64,000 nucleotides of DNA from Clostridium ljungdahlii. Lineage in GTDB: Bacteria > Bacillota > Clostridia > Clostridiales > Clostridiaceae. The notes below the pieces were generated by a model. It worked only from the letters and a program-made list of their open reading frames with translations. It searched no databases and had not been told where the DNA came from. Each line of letters begins with the position of its first letter. The stretch's first letter is position 1. The DNA is taken from contig NZ_LITT01000003.1 of the NCBI RefSeq assembly GCF_001636845.1, positions 1 through 64,000 of the forward strand. The letters are read 5' to 3'. Shown here piece by piece: positions 1-10,008 of this stretch. Position numbers and translations under genes: made by a program.

Positions 1-16
1 AACTCATAGCTCTTAA

Positions 17-376
17 CTCAAGGATACTATAATTATTTCATTTGGAAATAACGACCTTCAAATACTCATCCTTGAATATTATAAAAATAAATACTGTTTT
101 ACAAAAAACATGATTCCATATCATTGGGATATGATTGTATTATCTTGCAATATATTTTTACAGTTATTAGGTTGTTTCACAAAAGTCGAGGTTGAACCAA
201 AAAAATTAGATAACAATGAGTTTGAAAAAAATGATTTTAGAAGATATTTAAGTTATAAGTATGATCATCCGTCTATCAATATATATGAGTATTTTAAATT
301 ATTCAAATATTTTGATGAATTATCTGAAGATATATACGATTTATCAATATATAAAAATTTTTATGAGTTGATTTGA
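17..376 (+). pseudogene. Unrecognised ORF next to the IS21 insertion, possible 5' part of an interrupted gene
   Basis: The frame is open from the TAA at 14-16 to TGA at 374-376; the first ATG is at 110 (88 codons from there) and has no convincing ribosome binding site. The product is rich in Asp, Glu, Tyr and Phe and matches no family I know. The IS21-type element begins a few bases after the stop. If the element and one copy of the 8-bp direct repeat (377-384 and 2945-2952) are removed, this frame runs on through the TGA directly into the nuclease gene that starts at 2954. It may therefore be the front half of that gene with a nonsense codon, or a separate upstream gene. Confidence 0.35.
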
Positions 377-536
377 ATAATATTTTGGTTTAGAGCCATC
401 ATTCCGATATATGAGAGCCATCATGTGCATGATTTAGAGCCACTATGTTCATCATTAGAGCCACTTATAAAAGTTCCCTGTATAATGAATCTATGCACTG
501 TTTTACAGTGTAAATAAATTCAAGGGAGGTCATAAC

Positions 537-2082
537 ATGACCAAATATCGTGAAATCCTTAGGCTGCATAGCCAAGGTATAAGTCAGCGTGGTATTGCTT
601 CAAGTTGCCAATGCTCACGCAATACCATATCAGCTGTGTTAAAACGTGCTGATGAATGTAGTATCTCATGGCCATTACAGAAAGATATGTCTGATGGTGA
701 GCTGCAAGACATCCTATTTCCAGAAAAGAATATTACCACTTCCAGAAAAATACCTGACTGCGAATACATTCACAAAGAAATGGCTAAAAGTGGCGTAACT
801 CTTAGTCTTTTATGGAATGAATACTGTGAACAATGCAGGCTTGGTAATGAAATACCTCTAATGTATAGTCAATTCTGCAGGTATTATCGTAAATATGCCA
901 ATACAACAAAAGCGACAATGCATATAGTTCGCAAACCAGGTGAACAGCTAGAAGTTGATTGGGCTGGTCAAACTGCTGCGATAGTTGATCCTAATACAGG
1001 TGAGATTATTGATGCTTATGTCTTTGTGGCAGCTTTATCCTGCAGCCAATATGCTTATGTAGAAGCGTTTTTATCTCAGAACCAAGAGTGTTGGATTACA
1101 GCCCATACAAATGCATATAAATTCTTCGGTGGTGTTACTAGAATCCTTGTTCCAGACAATCTTAAGACCGGGGTAGAACGTGTTTCTTGGTATACTCCTA
1201 TAATTAATAAGACCTACCATGAAATGGCTGAGCATTATGGCACAGCAAGTAATTCCTGCCCGTGTTAGAAAACCAAAAGATAAACCCAATGCAGAAGGTT
1301 GTGTAGGTATAATATCAACATGGATTATCGCTGCACTTCGTAATCAGAAATTCTTTTCATTGCGGGAATTAAATGAATCTATTCGTGTAAAGTTATATGA
1401 ATTTAATAGCAAACCTTTTCAAAAAAAATCTGGAAGTAGGCTGAGTGTGTTTCTCGAAGAAGAAAAATCAGCACTCATGCCACTGCCTGCAACCTTATAT
1501 GAATTAGCTGCCTGGAAGACAGCGACCGTACAATTTAATTATCACATATCTGTTGAAAAAATGCATTACTCAGTTCCATATGAATATATAAAACATAAAG
1601 TGGATGTCCGTATTACCCGAAATATTGTAGAAGTATTCTTTAATAACCACCGTATTGCCTCACATGTAAGACTCCATGGTCGTGAAGGCCAATATAGCAC
1701 CATAGTAGAACACATGCCAGAAGATCACCAGAAATATACTGCCTGGAACTCAGAAAAATTTATCTCATGGGCAGAAGGTATCGGACCTAATACAGTAATA
1801 GTTGTCAAAGCAATTCTATCCTCACACAGGGTGGAACAACAGGGCTATAAAGCCTGCACAGCACTTCTAAAACTAGCAGATAAGTATTCTGTCATCCGGG
1901 TAGAAGCTGCATGTAAAAAAGCTTTATCCTACACACCAAGTCCCAGCTATAAGAGTGTCCAAACTATACTAAAAACAGGTCAAGATAAAGTATGTAAGGA
2001 GAACCTTAAACCAACTAAAAACACGAATTCTGCAAGCTTTGGCTTTACCAGGGGTGCAGACTACTATGGGAGGAAAAAATAA
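537..2082 (+). pseudogene. istA: IS21 transposase IstA, frameshifted
   Basis: IstA is the DDE-type transposase of IS21 elements. The first frame (537-1268) has an N-terminal helix-turn-helix and the start of the integrase core: the first catalytic Asp at residue 141 (motif VDWAG) and the second at residue 207 (motif VPDN). The rest lies in another frame (1219-2082), which carries the catalytic Glu in KPNAEG at about 1294 and the C-terminal domain. The frames join around 1241-1250, where removing one A from GCAAGT restores a continuous protein. The third catalytic residue is thus cut off from the first two. The gene is probably inactive unless ribosomes shift frame. It ends in a one-base TAATG overlap with istB. 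Confidence 0.85.
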
Positions 2083-2828
2083 TGGTAAATGAAACTACAA
2101 TAACTAAACTAAACGAAATGCGTCTTACATCAATGGCTGATTCTTATAGAGAACAATTACAGGACACTTCCTATCAAGATTTAAGTTTTGAGGAACGTTT
2201 TGGCCTCATTGTAGACTTAGAATGGTCAAGGCGTAAAAATAATAAACTATCCAGATTAATTAAAAAGGCAGACTTCCGTTTTAACCAGGCGTGTGTAGAG
2301 GATATTGAGTATCATGCAGATAGAAAACTAGATAAAGCACAAATAACCCGATTAGCTACCTGTAACTATGTTCAAGAAAAACATAACATAATAATTATGG
2401 GTGCATCTGGCAACGGTAAATCATACATTGGTTGTGCCTTAGGTATGGCAGCCTGCCGTAATTATTATACAGTTAAATATATACGTCTCCCTGATCTACT
2501 TGATGAACTAACTGTAGCACGAGGAGAAGGCATATTTAAAAAGGTCATGAAGCAGTACAAAAATGTTAATCTTCTAATCCTAGATGAATGGTTGCTTGTA
2601 CCTTTAAAAGGTACAGAAGCAAGAGACTTGCTTGAAATAGTGGAAGCAAGGCACCAAACTGGATCAACTATATTTTGCTCACAGTTTTCACCCGGAGGTT
2701 GGCATGAAAAGATTGGAGAAGATACATTAGCTGATGCAATTCTTGATCGTATAGTTCATGATTCATACACTATATTTATTGACGGTAAAATCTCAATGAG
2801 AGAACGCCATGGACTACATGGAGAATAA
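2082..2828 (+). CDS. istB: IS21 helper ATPase IstB
   Basis: IstB is the AAA+ ATPase that assembles on DNA and activates IstA for target selection. The 248-residue protein is full length for the family. It has a Walker A motif GASGNGKS near residue 107 and a Walker B stretch LLILDEW near residue 165. The ATG overlaps the istA stop as TAATG, the usual translational coupling of this pair. This gene looks intact although its partner is frameshifted, so it could only help another IS21 transposase in the cell. Confidence 0.9.
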   Translation: MVNETTITKLNEMRLTSMADSYREQLQDTSYQDLSFEERFGLIVDLEWSRRKNNKLSRLIKKADFRFNQACVEDIEYHADRKLDKAQITRLATCNYVQEKHNIIIMGASGNGKSYIGCALGMAACRNYYTVKYIRLPDLLDELTVARGEGIFKKVMKQYKNVNLLILDEWLLVPLKGTEARDLLEIVEARHQTGSTIFCSQFSPGGWHEKIGEDTLADAILDRIVHDSYTIFIDGKISMRERHGLHGE

Positions 2829-2953
2829 CTACTAACTATTAATATTGCTGAGCCACTTTCATTGGTGGCTCTCTAATGAACACGCTGGCTCTATCAGATA
2901 AACATGATGGCTCTCTATCAGTACACACGTGGTTCTAATTCATCATAATATTC

Positions 2954-3961
2954 ATGATTATTTTAGTAGCATCAAAAGAAAATTTATATATTGAAAATAG
3001 CATCTTAGAAAAGGAATTTGGAAATATAAAAAATTTAGAGAATTTATTTTTAGATGGTTACAAGATAAAAGACAATTTATTTATTGAAGATAATTTAAGA
3101 ACAGCATTCAAAGGAAAATTAGGAATAAAATTTTCTGATGGATTATATGTACCACGGGCTTATAATATATTAGAAAATATTTTTAGAGGAATTATAGAAA
3201 GTGAGAAATCTAAGGATAAAAAAGGAGACATTTTGGAGGCGTATTCAAAAGATATTATTGGGGAATTTTTCAAAGATATACATCGTACTTCATATGATAA
3301 TAAGCGAAATGAACAAGACTTAATAATAGAATTTGAAGATAAAATTTTATTTGTAGAATGTAAATCGCAGAATTTTAAAAATATATTTATAGAAGGAAAA
3401 GATGCAACTCTAATAAGAGAGGAGCACTTTGAAGAGGTTATTGTGAAAGCTTGTGATCAGTGTCAAAGGGGAAAAGAATATTTGCTAAATAATAAGGTTG
3501 CTATTTATTATAATTCTAATAAGAAAAAGGGAAGAAAAAAAGTATTGGAAGTTAATAATGCAAACAATAAAAAAATATTTAAAATTATAGTTGTGTTGGA
3601 TGAATATTTAGATTTAGCAGAGTTATCTAACAGATATTTAGAGGAAAAATATAAAGATACATGGATAGTTAATATCTTTGCATTGAATAAAATATTATGG
3701 ACTTCCAATAGAATCAACGGAATAAGTACTTTCTTAGAGTATTTAGAATATAGAACACAAAATAATTTAGGTATAGAGTCAATACATTGTGATGAATTAG
3801 CACAGTTTGGTTATTGGATTTCCCCTAATTACAATTTTTATCCCCAAATGGGTATGAATATTAATATAGTTTTAAATAATAATTTTACAAATATATTTGA
3901 TGAGTATGATTCTTATTTTTATAAGGAATTAGTAAGGGAACTAGGAGCCAGCAACAAGTAA
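2954..3961 (+). CDS. PD-(D/E)XK nuclease-fold protein, 5' end disturbed by the IS
   Basis: No named family is recognised, but the middle has a clear PD-(D/E)XK nuclease core. There is a helix Glu at residue 95 (GDILEAY), Asp122 in EQDLIIEF, and the strand VECKS giving Glu135 and Lys137. Such cores occur in restriction, repair and anti-phage nucleases. The 335-codon frame starts at ATG 2954, ten bases after the IS end, with no Shine-Dalgarno sequence, so the original start may lie in the ORF before the IS. Codon use is very AT-rich, like the nearby defence genes. Expression is doubtful because the insertion separates it from any upstream promoter. Confidence 0.6.
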   Translation: MIILVASKENLYIENSILEKEFGNIKNLENLFLDGYKIKDNLFIEDNLRTAFKGKLGIKFSDGLYVPRAYNILENIFRGIIESEKSKDKKGDILEAYSKDIIGEFFKDIHRTSYDNKRNEQDLIIEFEDKILFVECKSQNFKNIFIEGKDATLIREEHFEEVIVKACDQCQRGKEYLLNNKVAIYYNSNKKKGRKKVLEVNNANNKKIFKIIVVLDEYLDLAELSNRYLEEKYKDTWIVNIFALNKILWTSNRINGISTFLEYLEYRTQNNLGIESIHCDELAQFGYWISPNYNFYPQMGMNINIVLNNNFTNIFDEYDSYFYKELVRELGASNK

Positions 3962-5241
3962 ACACTTTATGGCGAGTAGAGCTAAATAAAATGTTACAAA
4001 GTTATTAGAATAGAAAAGATTAACTTGAATTATAATGTGAGTAAAATTAATGCTGTGAGGTTTGGTAAGTATGATAGTTTAAATGTTAGAATATTACTTG
4101 TAACTAATACAAAAAACTGTACAAAAGCAGTAGGATTTAGTGTGAAAAGATTTAGATGAAGTGCTAGTTTTGATATAAATACTAATAAACAATAAATTTC
4201 CTATTATCCACGTAATAGGAAATTTGGAATTTTTGTAGTTATAGCAATAATGGTAAGTCAGTAAATATATGACGAAAAACAAATCAAGAAAAAAGATAAA
4301 GATAAACACAAAAACTCTTAAAACAACAATACAAGAATTGTAAGATTCTCGTGATGGAGGGCAAATTGTGCTCACTGGATTTACTTATCAATTTTTATGT
4401 TCCTGTTATGTAATTTTATCTTGCAGGTATTGAGGATATAGATCACTATAAGTGTGAGGTAACTTGTAAGACAATCACTCATATACAGTTGAAATATTCT
4501 ATTCAAAAGCAAGATGCTAGCTTTTTGAAGGATGTTTTGAAAAATTTTTTGCTATTAATGTCAAGATTTAATGCTATTTTAGCATTAATATACCCAATAG
4601 ATTTTGAATTATGGGGTGTGTATTTTTTGCTTGAGATATGTAGTGTTTAGCAGAATTTAATTTGAAGTCTTTTATGCGTTTTTCCACCAGATTTTTATAA
4701 ACACTTTTAGCTCCAAGATTGAAAACAAGAATTGTTTTCTGGAGAAATAGAAAGAAGGACTTAAGAGTAAGAATCTTTTAGTAAGGTATAAGGTAAAACA
4801 GTTTATAATAATAAAAATTATAAAAGAATTTGATATATATTTGTTTTTTTAGGATTACAGAAAACATGGCTGTATTTGCTGGAAAAAATTATTGTAAGCT
4901 TGTTTAATAGGATTGAGATAGAAGTTGTAATTGAAAGTAAAAGTTTGTAAGTATAACTAGTTGGAGGATGATAGAGCTATTCTTAACTGGCTATTTTTGT
5001 TTGTAAACAATATATTATGAATTCATGTATGATGATTTAATGGTAGTTTTATAAAAAACATGGAAAAATGTTGTATTTTTATGTATAATTATGATATATA
5101 TTTATTGCAAATATATTTTAAAAATTTTATGTTATATTGGAATTGTATGTATATGAAAAAGTTTGTAATAAAACTCGAAGGTGCTTTTGTCTATTTGACA
5201 GACATTATTATTTGTATTTAGTTTAAATGAGGGGGTTTCTA
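3962..5241. other. 1.3 kb AT-rich stretch without an intact gene
   Basis: I see no intact coding frame. Around 4370-4650 there is a decayed coding remnant, listed separately. The last 150 bases before the helicase operon are extremely AT-rich and probably hold its promoter, but I cannot pick a single -35/-10 pair with confidence. In a typical Druantia type I locus druA would sit about here, and no DruA-like frame is present. Confidence 0.5.
4370..4650 (+). pseudogene. Decayed fragment resembling the N-terminus of a DUF4297-type dsDNA nuclease
   Basis: One frame reads LTGFTYQF...CYVIL from 4370 and stops at about 4430. A second frame, open from about 4413 to the TAG near 4650, reads AGIEDIDHYKCEVTC then HIQLKYS, followed by a helical stretch. 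A G-F-x-Y-Q opening, an acidic segment and a Q-x-K-Y strand in this order resemble the start of DUF4297-like nucleases found in anti-phage proteins. No start codon or ribosome binding site is visible and the frames are shifted, so I treat it as a remnant. The family assignment rests on pattern memory only. Confidence 0.3.
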
Positions 5242-6849
5242 ATGAAAACTGCAATATATCATTATTCATTAGGAAAACAAAAGGAGGTTCAAGCAAGTGA
5301 TTTCATACGTGGCAGTAGTTTTCCACCTGGGAAATTTACTTGTCCAGAATGCGGAGAGAACGTATTCTTAACATCGAGAAAGTATTCAATTCTTTTTAGT
5401 CATTATGAGAAGAAAGAAACATCGCCTGAATGTGATAGAAGGGTTGATGGAAAGTCGTCATTAACAATATATGAGAGAATTGGATTACCATTGTATTTGC
5501 GGATTAACAATGGTAATTTTTATCTAAGTATGGGGTTTAGGCCCATTTCTTTTGATATTTTGCAGACAGCCAGTAGAGAAGGAGCCTACATAGAAATTTC
5601 TGAAAACGTAAGAAATAGTTTAAATAAATATAAGTATTTTATAAATCAGGAAAGGTTTTATTCAGATGCGACGACTTTTATACCAATTGATTTTATACCA
5701 AGACATGAGCATCAATATAGTATTTCATTTTCAAAAGGTGATAGTGGGTATTCTCTGAAAAAAATATGGTCGGATTATGCAGATGGATTTTCTAATGCAG
5801 GGGCATTATTCACGTCAAATGAGTGTGGAGGAAAGAAGATTAGGCATGGAGATTCAATATCTTCCAATAAAGATTACTATTGGGTGCGAAAAGATACTGA
5901 GATACCAAAGTATATTTCTGGTATAGAAATGAAGTTATGTGGAAATTTAGTTTTGAAAGATGAGAAATATTATGTTTTTAAGGGAAGTTTTATTGCTAGC
6001 TTGTCGAATCAACGTCAGTTTAGACAATTGGCAGGTTACCTAAAGAAATATATGAAAGTATTTTTACTTGAAAAGCAGCCTGAGATAATACCATTATGGC
6101 CGCCATGTGTCAGAGTATGTGATGGTTATGATGTATCTGATGTTGGAAAAGATATATTTTGTAATGTTGTTTCTGGTAACGAAACTCCTAAGGTATTTAT
6201 ATATCAAAGCAGCAAAATTTATCCAAGAGAACCTTTGATAAAAAAGACAAGTGCAGAAAATAGAATAATTTCATTTAGAATATCTAGTGAATCAATATTA
6301 GTAAACGTTGATAGAAAGATGATTTCGACAGGAACTTACTTTAAATATACGAAAACGGAATTAGAAGAACTGGAAAGTGAAATTGTTGAGATAGAAAATA
6401 ACGAATATTGTGATGTAAATTCATTACACCAGATTCGTACAGATAAAGAATTAAAATTTCAGACTCTTACTGATGTAGAAGTAATAAGAGTTGACAGAAG
6501 AGGCAACATTAGTAAATCTAAAAGTACTGATGGCACATTAGAAATAAAGGAATTGATGTATCAGGACAGAATTTATATTTTATCACATAATCGTCTGATC
6601 TATTCAGCTAATATTGAAAGAGAGAAGATTAGTAGTTATGATGACATTAAACTATATGATCTTTTGAAAGCTCATAATAAAGATGTAAGGGTAGTAATGC
6701 CAGTAGGTGTGCGGAAGATAATTATTAAGATGTTAATTTCATATAGTGCCTCGAAAAAATATTTATATGATTACTTAGAAAAAAATACGATTCCAGTTAC
6801 ACTTGCAAATTTGTTGGGAGGAAATAAAAATGCTAGATGGAGGTTATAG
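5242..6849 (+). CDS. Druantia-like operon protein 1 (DruB-sized) with CoiA-like zinc head
   Basis: This is the first gene of a four-gene operon ending in a DUF1998-type helicase. I chose ATG 5242 (535 residues) because the GAGGGGG just upstream is the ribosome binding site; an ATG at 5227 overlaps it. Residues 30-75 hold a zinc-knuckle-like segment: FTCPECGENV, then FSHYEK and ECDRR. It resembles the N-terminal part of competence protein CoiA, where Cys-x2-Cys is followed by a His and Cys. The remaining 450 residues match nothing I know. Length and position fit DruB of Druantia type I (inference from order and size only). The gene overlaps the next one by 20 bases. Confidence 0.6.
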   Translation: MKTAIYHYSLGKQKEVQASDFIRGSSFPPGKFTCPECGENVFLTSRKYSILFSHYEKKETSPECDRRVDGKSSLTIYERIGLPLYLRINNGNFYLSMGFRPISFDILQTASREGAYIEISENVRNSLNKYKYFINQERFYSDATTFIPIDFIPRHEHQYSISFSKGDSGYSLKKIWSDYADGFSNAGALFTSNECGGKKIRHGDSISSNKDYYWVRKDTEIPKYISGIEMKLCGNLVLKDEKYYVFKGSFIASLSNQRQFRQLAGYLKKYMKVFLLEKQPEIIPLWPPCVRVCDGYDVSDVGKDIFCNVVSGNETPKVFIYQSSKIYPREPLIKKTSAENRIISFRISSESILVNVDRKMISTGTYFKYTKTELEELESEIVEIENNEYCDVNSLHQIRTDKELKFQTLTDVEVIRVDRRGNISKSKSTDGTLEIKELMYQDRIYILSHNRLIYSANIEREKISSYDDIKLYDLLKAHNKDVRVVMPVGVRKIIIKMLISYSASKKYLYDYLEKNTIPVTLANLLGGNKNARWRL

Positions 6850-8968
6850 ATATTCATTATGTGTATCATATCTAGGAAAGGCAGGACAACCATTGTCATA
6901 TAGGGTTGCAGACTTTAATACAGAAAAAGATTGCTTTGAAAAAGCTTATTATACACAAAAAGATAATATTGGATATCATGGAGTCTTTAATCCAGTTATT
7001 ATTGGTGCCAATCCAGAAGAACTTACCATGTATCAGGCAGAAATTCGAAAATGGGTGCCAACAGAATATGACAATACTAAGCAATGGTCGTATCCTTTTA
7101 AAGAATATGAAGGAGAAATTTATGAGGTAATAAAACCGCAAGAGTTTAATAAAATTGATGTAGTGACAGATAATAAGATACGGGAAGTATTACAACGTGG
7201 AATAATTATCAATGAAGAGATTGATAAAAAATTTTTAATGGTTATAGATTCTGTTGGAGATAGTTTTGTAGTGATTAGATGTAGTAAGAGTGATTTTATT
7301 CAGGATGCCAATCTTTATTATATTTCAGAAAATGTAAAAGATATGTTGCATACAAAACATTATTTTCAAAAGTACCAAATAGAAAAACAGGATGTAGTGT
7401 CAACTCAGTTGCTTATAGATACACTGTATGCAAGCAATATTAAAAATGTAAGGTGTTTTTATTACAGGACGGAATTGGAGAATACATTTGGCAAATTTTA
7501 TATTAGAAGTGTAGAAAGCTATACAAATACCTTCCTTACCAAATATTTTAAACAGCATAAGGAAAAATATCAGTTAACAAAGAATGAAATTAGAAAATTA
7601 TTAGATATAATGAAGCAGGTAAAAAACAGTGAAGCTGAAATAAATGAATTTTTTGTGCAAACTGGCTATGATTATGAAATTGCTAAAGATGCTATAAATC
7701 AATATGCTGATCATATCATCCAAGCTTTTTCTAAACCATCAGAACTAGATGTCATTATAGAACGGTGTTTGCTAAATGATGAGAATATTTATAATCAGTG
7801 CATAGAAACGGTAAAAGAACAATGGTTTAAAGAAAGTGATAAGGATAGAGAAGAAAAGCAACAGGAAATACAGAAAATAGCAAGTGAAGCAAAAAAATGT
7901 TCAGATGAACTTGAAAATGTAAAAGAAAAAATAAAGGAAAATGAAAAAAAGCTGGATACAACACAGGTTAAAGTTGATGAAGCTGAAGGAAAACTACAAA
8001 GTCTTGTAGATAAAAAAGCTAAAATAGAAACTGATATTAAGCAGCATATAGATAGATTTCGAAATGATATTGTTTATGCTACAGAATTAATAGGAGTTGC
8101 AGGAGCAGTAGGAAGTAAAGGTGGAAGGGAAAATACTAATATAAAGTTATATATTCGCCATGCTGAACGGATTCCAGTTGATAGATCAACTGAAGTAGAT
8201 GATATTAGTGATATAGTGGAGTTCTGTGAGGAATTATCTGATAATATTTCCCAACATTTTGAAGAAGAATTTGAGTTATCAGCTACGGTGATATCTGCTC
8301 TAGTAAACGATAAAGCTATAATTTTGTCTGATAGTGTTGGAGAAATTATTGCTAATGATGTATCTGCCTTAGTTGATGCTTCTACTGCTGATTATGTATT
8401 TATTTCCTCAATTCAGGAAGATTTATCGGAGATTATTAATTTGATTAATGAATCTGAAATGAAAACAGTGTATATAGATGGAGTTGTTAATGCATTTAAT
8501 GAATCTATATTTATTGGAATTTGTAAAAATTGTAAAAATAAGCACCTTTTCTTTGGCTCAGGAACAAAAGATATAGTAAATATGTTATCAAAAAATATTT
8601 GGAATTATGCAATATACTTGGAAACAGAAAACTATGTATGTGTACCAACAAAAGAAAATTTAAGAATAGGAAACTATGATTTGTTACAGATAAATATTCA
8701 GTCAGAGGAGAAGGAAGTTCTAAAATATTATAAGCAGATGAAATTATTTGTAAGACAAGGATTAATGACAAATAAAATCGGAGTTGATTATGCTTATTTG
8801 TTGAGTTCTTATCATCAGATTATAGCAGGTGACAGGATGGGAATTCCGTTATTATATTCCATATACTTGTGCTGTAAAGGCAATGACTCAGATAGTGATG
8901 AGTATGAAGAAAAGCTCAAATCTTGTAAAATTAATGAAAGTGATATAGAAAAATTAAAAAATCGTTAG
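6830..8968 (+). CDS. Druantia-like operon protein 2 (DruC-sized) with central coiled coil
   Basis: ATG 6830 follows GGGAGG at 6816-6821 with good spacing, giving 712 residues; a TTG at 6803 is in frame but lies before that site. Residues about 1-320 form an alpha/beta region. Residues 327-415 are a strongly charged heptad-like coiled coil rich in Lys, Glu and Gln. The C-terminal 300 residues alternate beta and alpha, somewhat like an AAA-type fold, but I find no Walker A lysine. A CKNCKNKH motif near residue 565 could bind metal. Its role is unknown; position two of the operon matches DruC in Druantia type I. It is 7 bases from the next gene. Confidence 0.55.
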   Translation: MLDGGYRYSLCVSYLGKAGQPLSYRVADFNTEKDCFEKAYYTQKDNIGYHGVFNPVIIGANPEELTMYQAEIRKWVPTEYDNTKQWSYPFKEYEGEIYEVIKPQEFNKIDVVTDNKIREVLQRGIIINEEIDKKFLMVIDSVGDSFVVIRCSKSDFIQDANLYYISENVKDMLHTKHYFQKYQIEKQDVVSTQLLIDTLYASNIKNVRCFYYRTELENTFGKFYIRSVESYTNTFLTKYFKQHKEKYQLTKNEIRKLLDIMKQVKNSEAEINEFFVQTGYDYEIAKDAINQYADHIIQAFSKPSELDVIIERCLLNDENIYNQCIETVKEQWFKESDKDREEKQQEIQKIASEAKKCSDELENVKEKIKENEKKLDTTQVKVDEAEGKLQSLVDKKAKIETDIKQHIDRFRNDIVYATELIGVAGAVGSKGGRENTNIKLYIRHAERIPVDRSTEVDDISDIVEFCEELSDNISQHFEEEFELSATVISALVNDKAIILSDSVGEIIANDVSALVDASTADYVFISSIQEDLSEIINLINESEMKTVYIDGVVNAFNESIFIGICKNCKNKHLFFGSGTKDIVNMLSKNIWNYAIYLETENYVCVPTKENLRIGNYDLLQINIQSEEKEVLKYYKQMKLFVRQGLMTNKIGVDYAYLLSSYHQIIAGDRMGIPLLYSIYLCCKGNDSDSDEYEEKLKSCKINESDIEKLKNR

Positions 8969-8975
8969 AAGGTAT

Positions 8976-10004
8976 ATGATGGAAGATAGTTTAGTGTTTA
9001 CAATTGCTAAGGATACTAAAATAAAGCCTTATGATGGTGAATCACAAGAAGAATATTTAGGGCGGTTAGTATATTCTGCTATGGGACATTGGCTCAAAGT
9101 TATAACTTTGGATACAGGTAATCAAGATGGGGCTTCGCGTACAAAAAGTAAAAGTTATGTGTTTTCTCGAGGAACAGAGATTTTAAATAATATGATTTTA
9201 GCTGTGCCAGAATGTAGAAAATGGTTTTGGAATTCTTATAATGAATTACAGCGTAAAGAAGAACATCCAGTTAGAATTTTACGTGAAAGAATGTTAAATG
9301 CAGGTGAGCTAATAGAAACAGATTTAAAAAATAATATTGGAGTGCCTAGAGAGTATAGAAAACCATTCATAGAAAATTATGAAAGAGTTTTGGGATTAGG
9401 AAGTACAATCAATAGTGATGAGTTCTATATTGGAGTAACCAGAATGAAAAAAAGTTCAACAACCCAATGTGAAGAAAATGCTATAGTGAATTCATGTAAA
9501 TTTCTTAATTGGTTAAAGAAGACAGCAAAGTGGGAAACAATCAATGATCTGTCAGGATATGAATTTTTTCAGCCATTAAGTAAAGCCGCTCCGTATAAAT
9601 CATGGACTAATATATTTCTATGTATGGAATCAGGTGATATTGTACTAGGTAGGATAAGGCTTTTTAATGATTTATATGAATATTATTTATTGAAAAAAGA
9701 AGATAATCAAATTTATATACATAAATTATCATCAGTACTAAATGAGTTTAAAGAAGAACGTAGAATTTCACTGGCATTACGAAAAATATCTGGTAATGCC
9801 ATGAAGGCAAAGGCAGAAGTAAAAAAAGAAGTAGTAATATTAAAGTTTTTTTGTAGGTTGCCATTGGTAGAAGAAAGAATATTTGAAACATATTGTTGGC
9901 CTCAAAAATGTATTAATGACAAGATTAATTATGTGGTGCCTATTGCATTATGGTGTTACTTCAGAATGATACTGGAATCACTGCAAATAGAAGTAAAGGA
10001 GTAA
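8976..10004 (+). CDS. Druantia-like operon protein 3 (DruD-sized)
   Basis: A 342-residue soluble protein of no family I recognise. It starts at ATG 8976 or the adjacent ATG 8979, behind AGAAGG at 8967-8972; the second spacing is better. No signal peptide, membrane segment or nucleotide-binding motif is visible. The sequence is basic-aromatic with many Trp and Arg in the first 120 residues, which could suit nucleic-acid contact (speculative). Only four bases separate its stop from the helicase gene. Its size is close to that of DruD (about 350 residues as I recall), and it sits in the matching third place before the large helicase. Confidence 0.5.
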   Translation: MMEDSLVFTIAKDTKIKPYDGESQEEYLGRLVYSAMGHWLKVITLDTGNQDGASRTKSKSYVFSRGTEILNNMILAVPECRKWFWNSYNELQRKEEHPVRILRERMLNAGELIETDLKNNIGVPREYRKPFIENYERVLGLGSTINSDEFYIGVTRMKKSSTTQCEENAIVNSCKFLNWLKKTAKWETINDLSGYEFFQPLSKAAPYKSWTNIFLCMESGDIVLGRIRLFNDLYEYYLLKKEDNQIYIHKLSSVLNEFKEERRISLALRKISGNAMKAKAEVKKEVVILKFFCRLPLVEERIFETYCWPQKCINDKINYVVPIALWCYFRMILESLQIEVKE

Positions 10005-10008
10005 GCTA

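Larger units (their letters stand above)
385..2944 (+). mobile_element. IS21-family insertion sequence with repeated terminal motifs
   Basis: The element carries istA (frameshifted) and istB between ends that each hold four copies of a 7-bp motif, AGAGCCA. On the left these lie at 392, 414, 436 and 457. On the right, as the complement, they lie at 2866, 2886, 2908 and 2930 (the last with one change). The spacing of 20-22 bp is typical of the multiple transposase-binding repeats at IS21 ends. An 8-bp direct repeat ATAATATT flanks the element at 377-384 and 2945-2952 and is my preferred target duplication. A TG...CA pair at 386 and 2942 is the alternative boundary, because many IS21 elements start and end that way. 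Confidence 0.85.

Noticed and set aside
374-376. TGA before the IS as a possible selenocysteine codon
   Set aside because: There is no selenoprotein family context and no hairpin at the right distance; the IS follows at once. A stop or nonsense codon is simpler.
385-463. Evenly spaced AGAGCCA repeats that look like a tiny CRISPR
   Set aside because: Only 7 bases are conserved, the 22-bp spacing repeats inverted at the other end of the element, and IstA/IstB lie between. They are IS21 terminal repeats.
4094-4375. 93-codon minus-strand ORF in the AT-rich gap
   Set aside because: A Phe/Ile/Tyr-rich translation of AT-rich DNA with no ribosome binding site and no family resemblance.
6896-7141. 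Small ORFs in both directions inside the second operon gene
   Set aside because: They lie wholly inside a 712-codon gene with a good start and coiled-coil content, so they are frame shadows.
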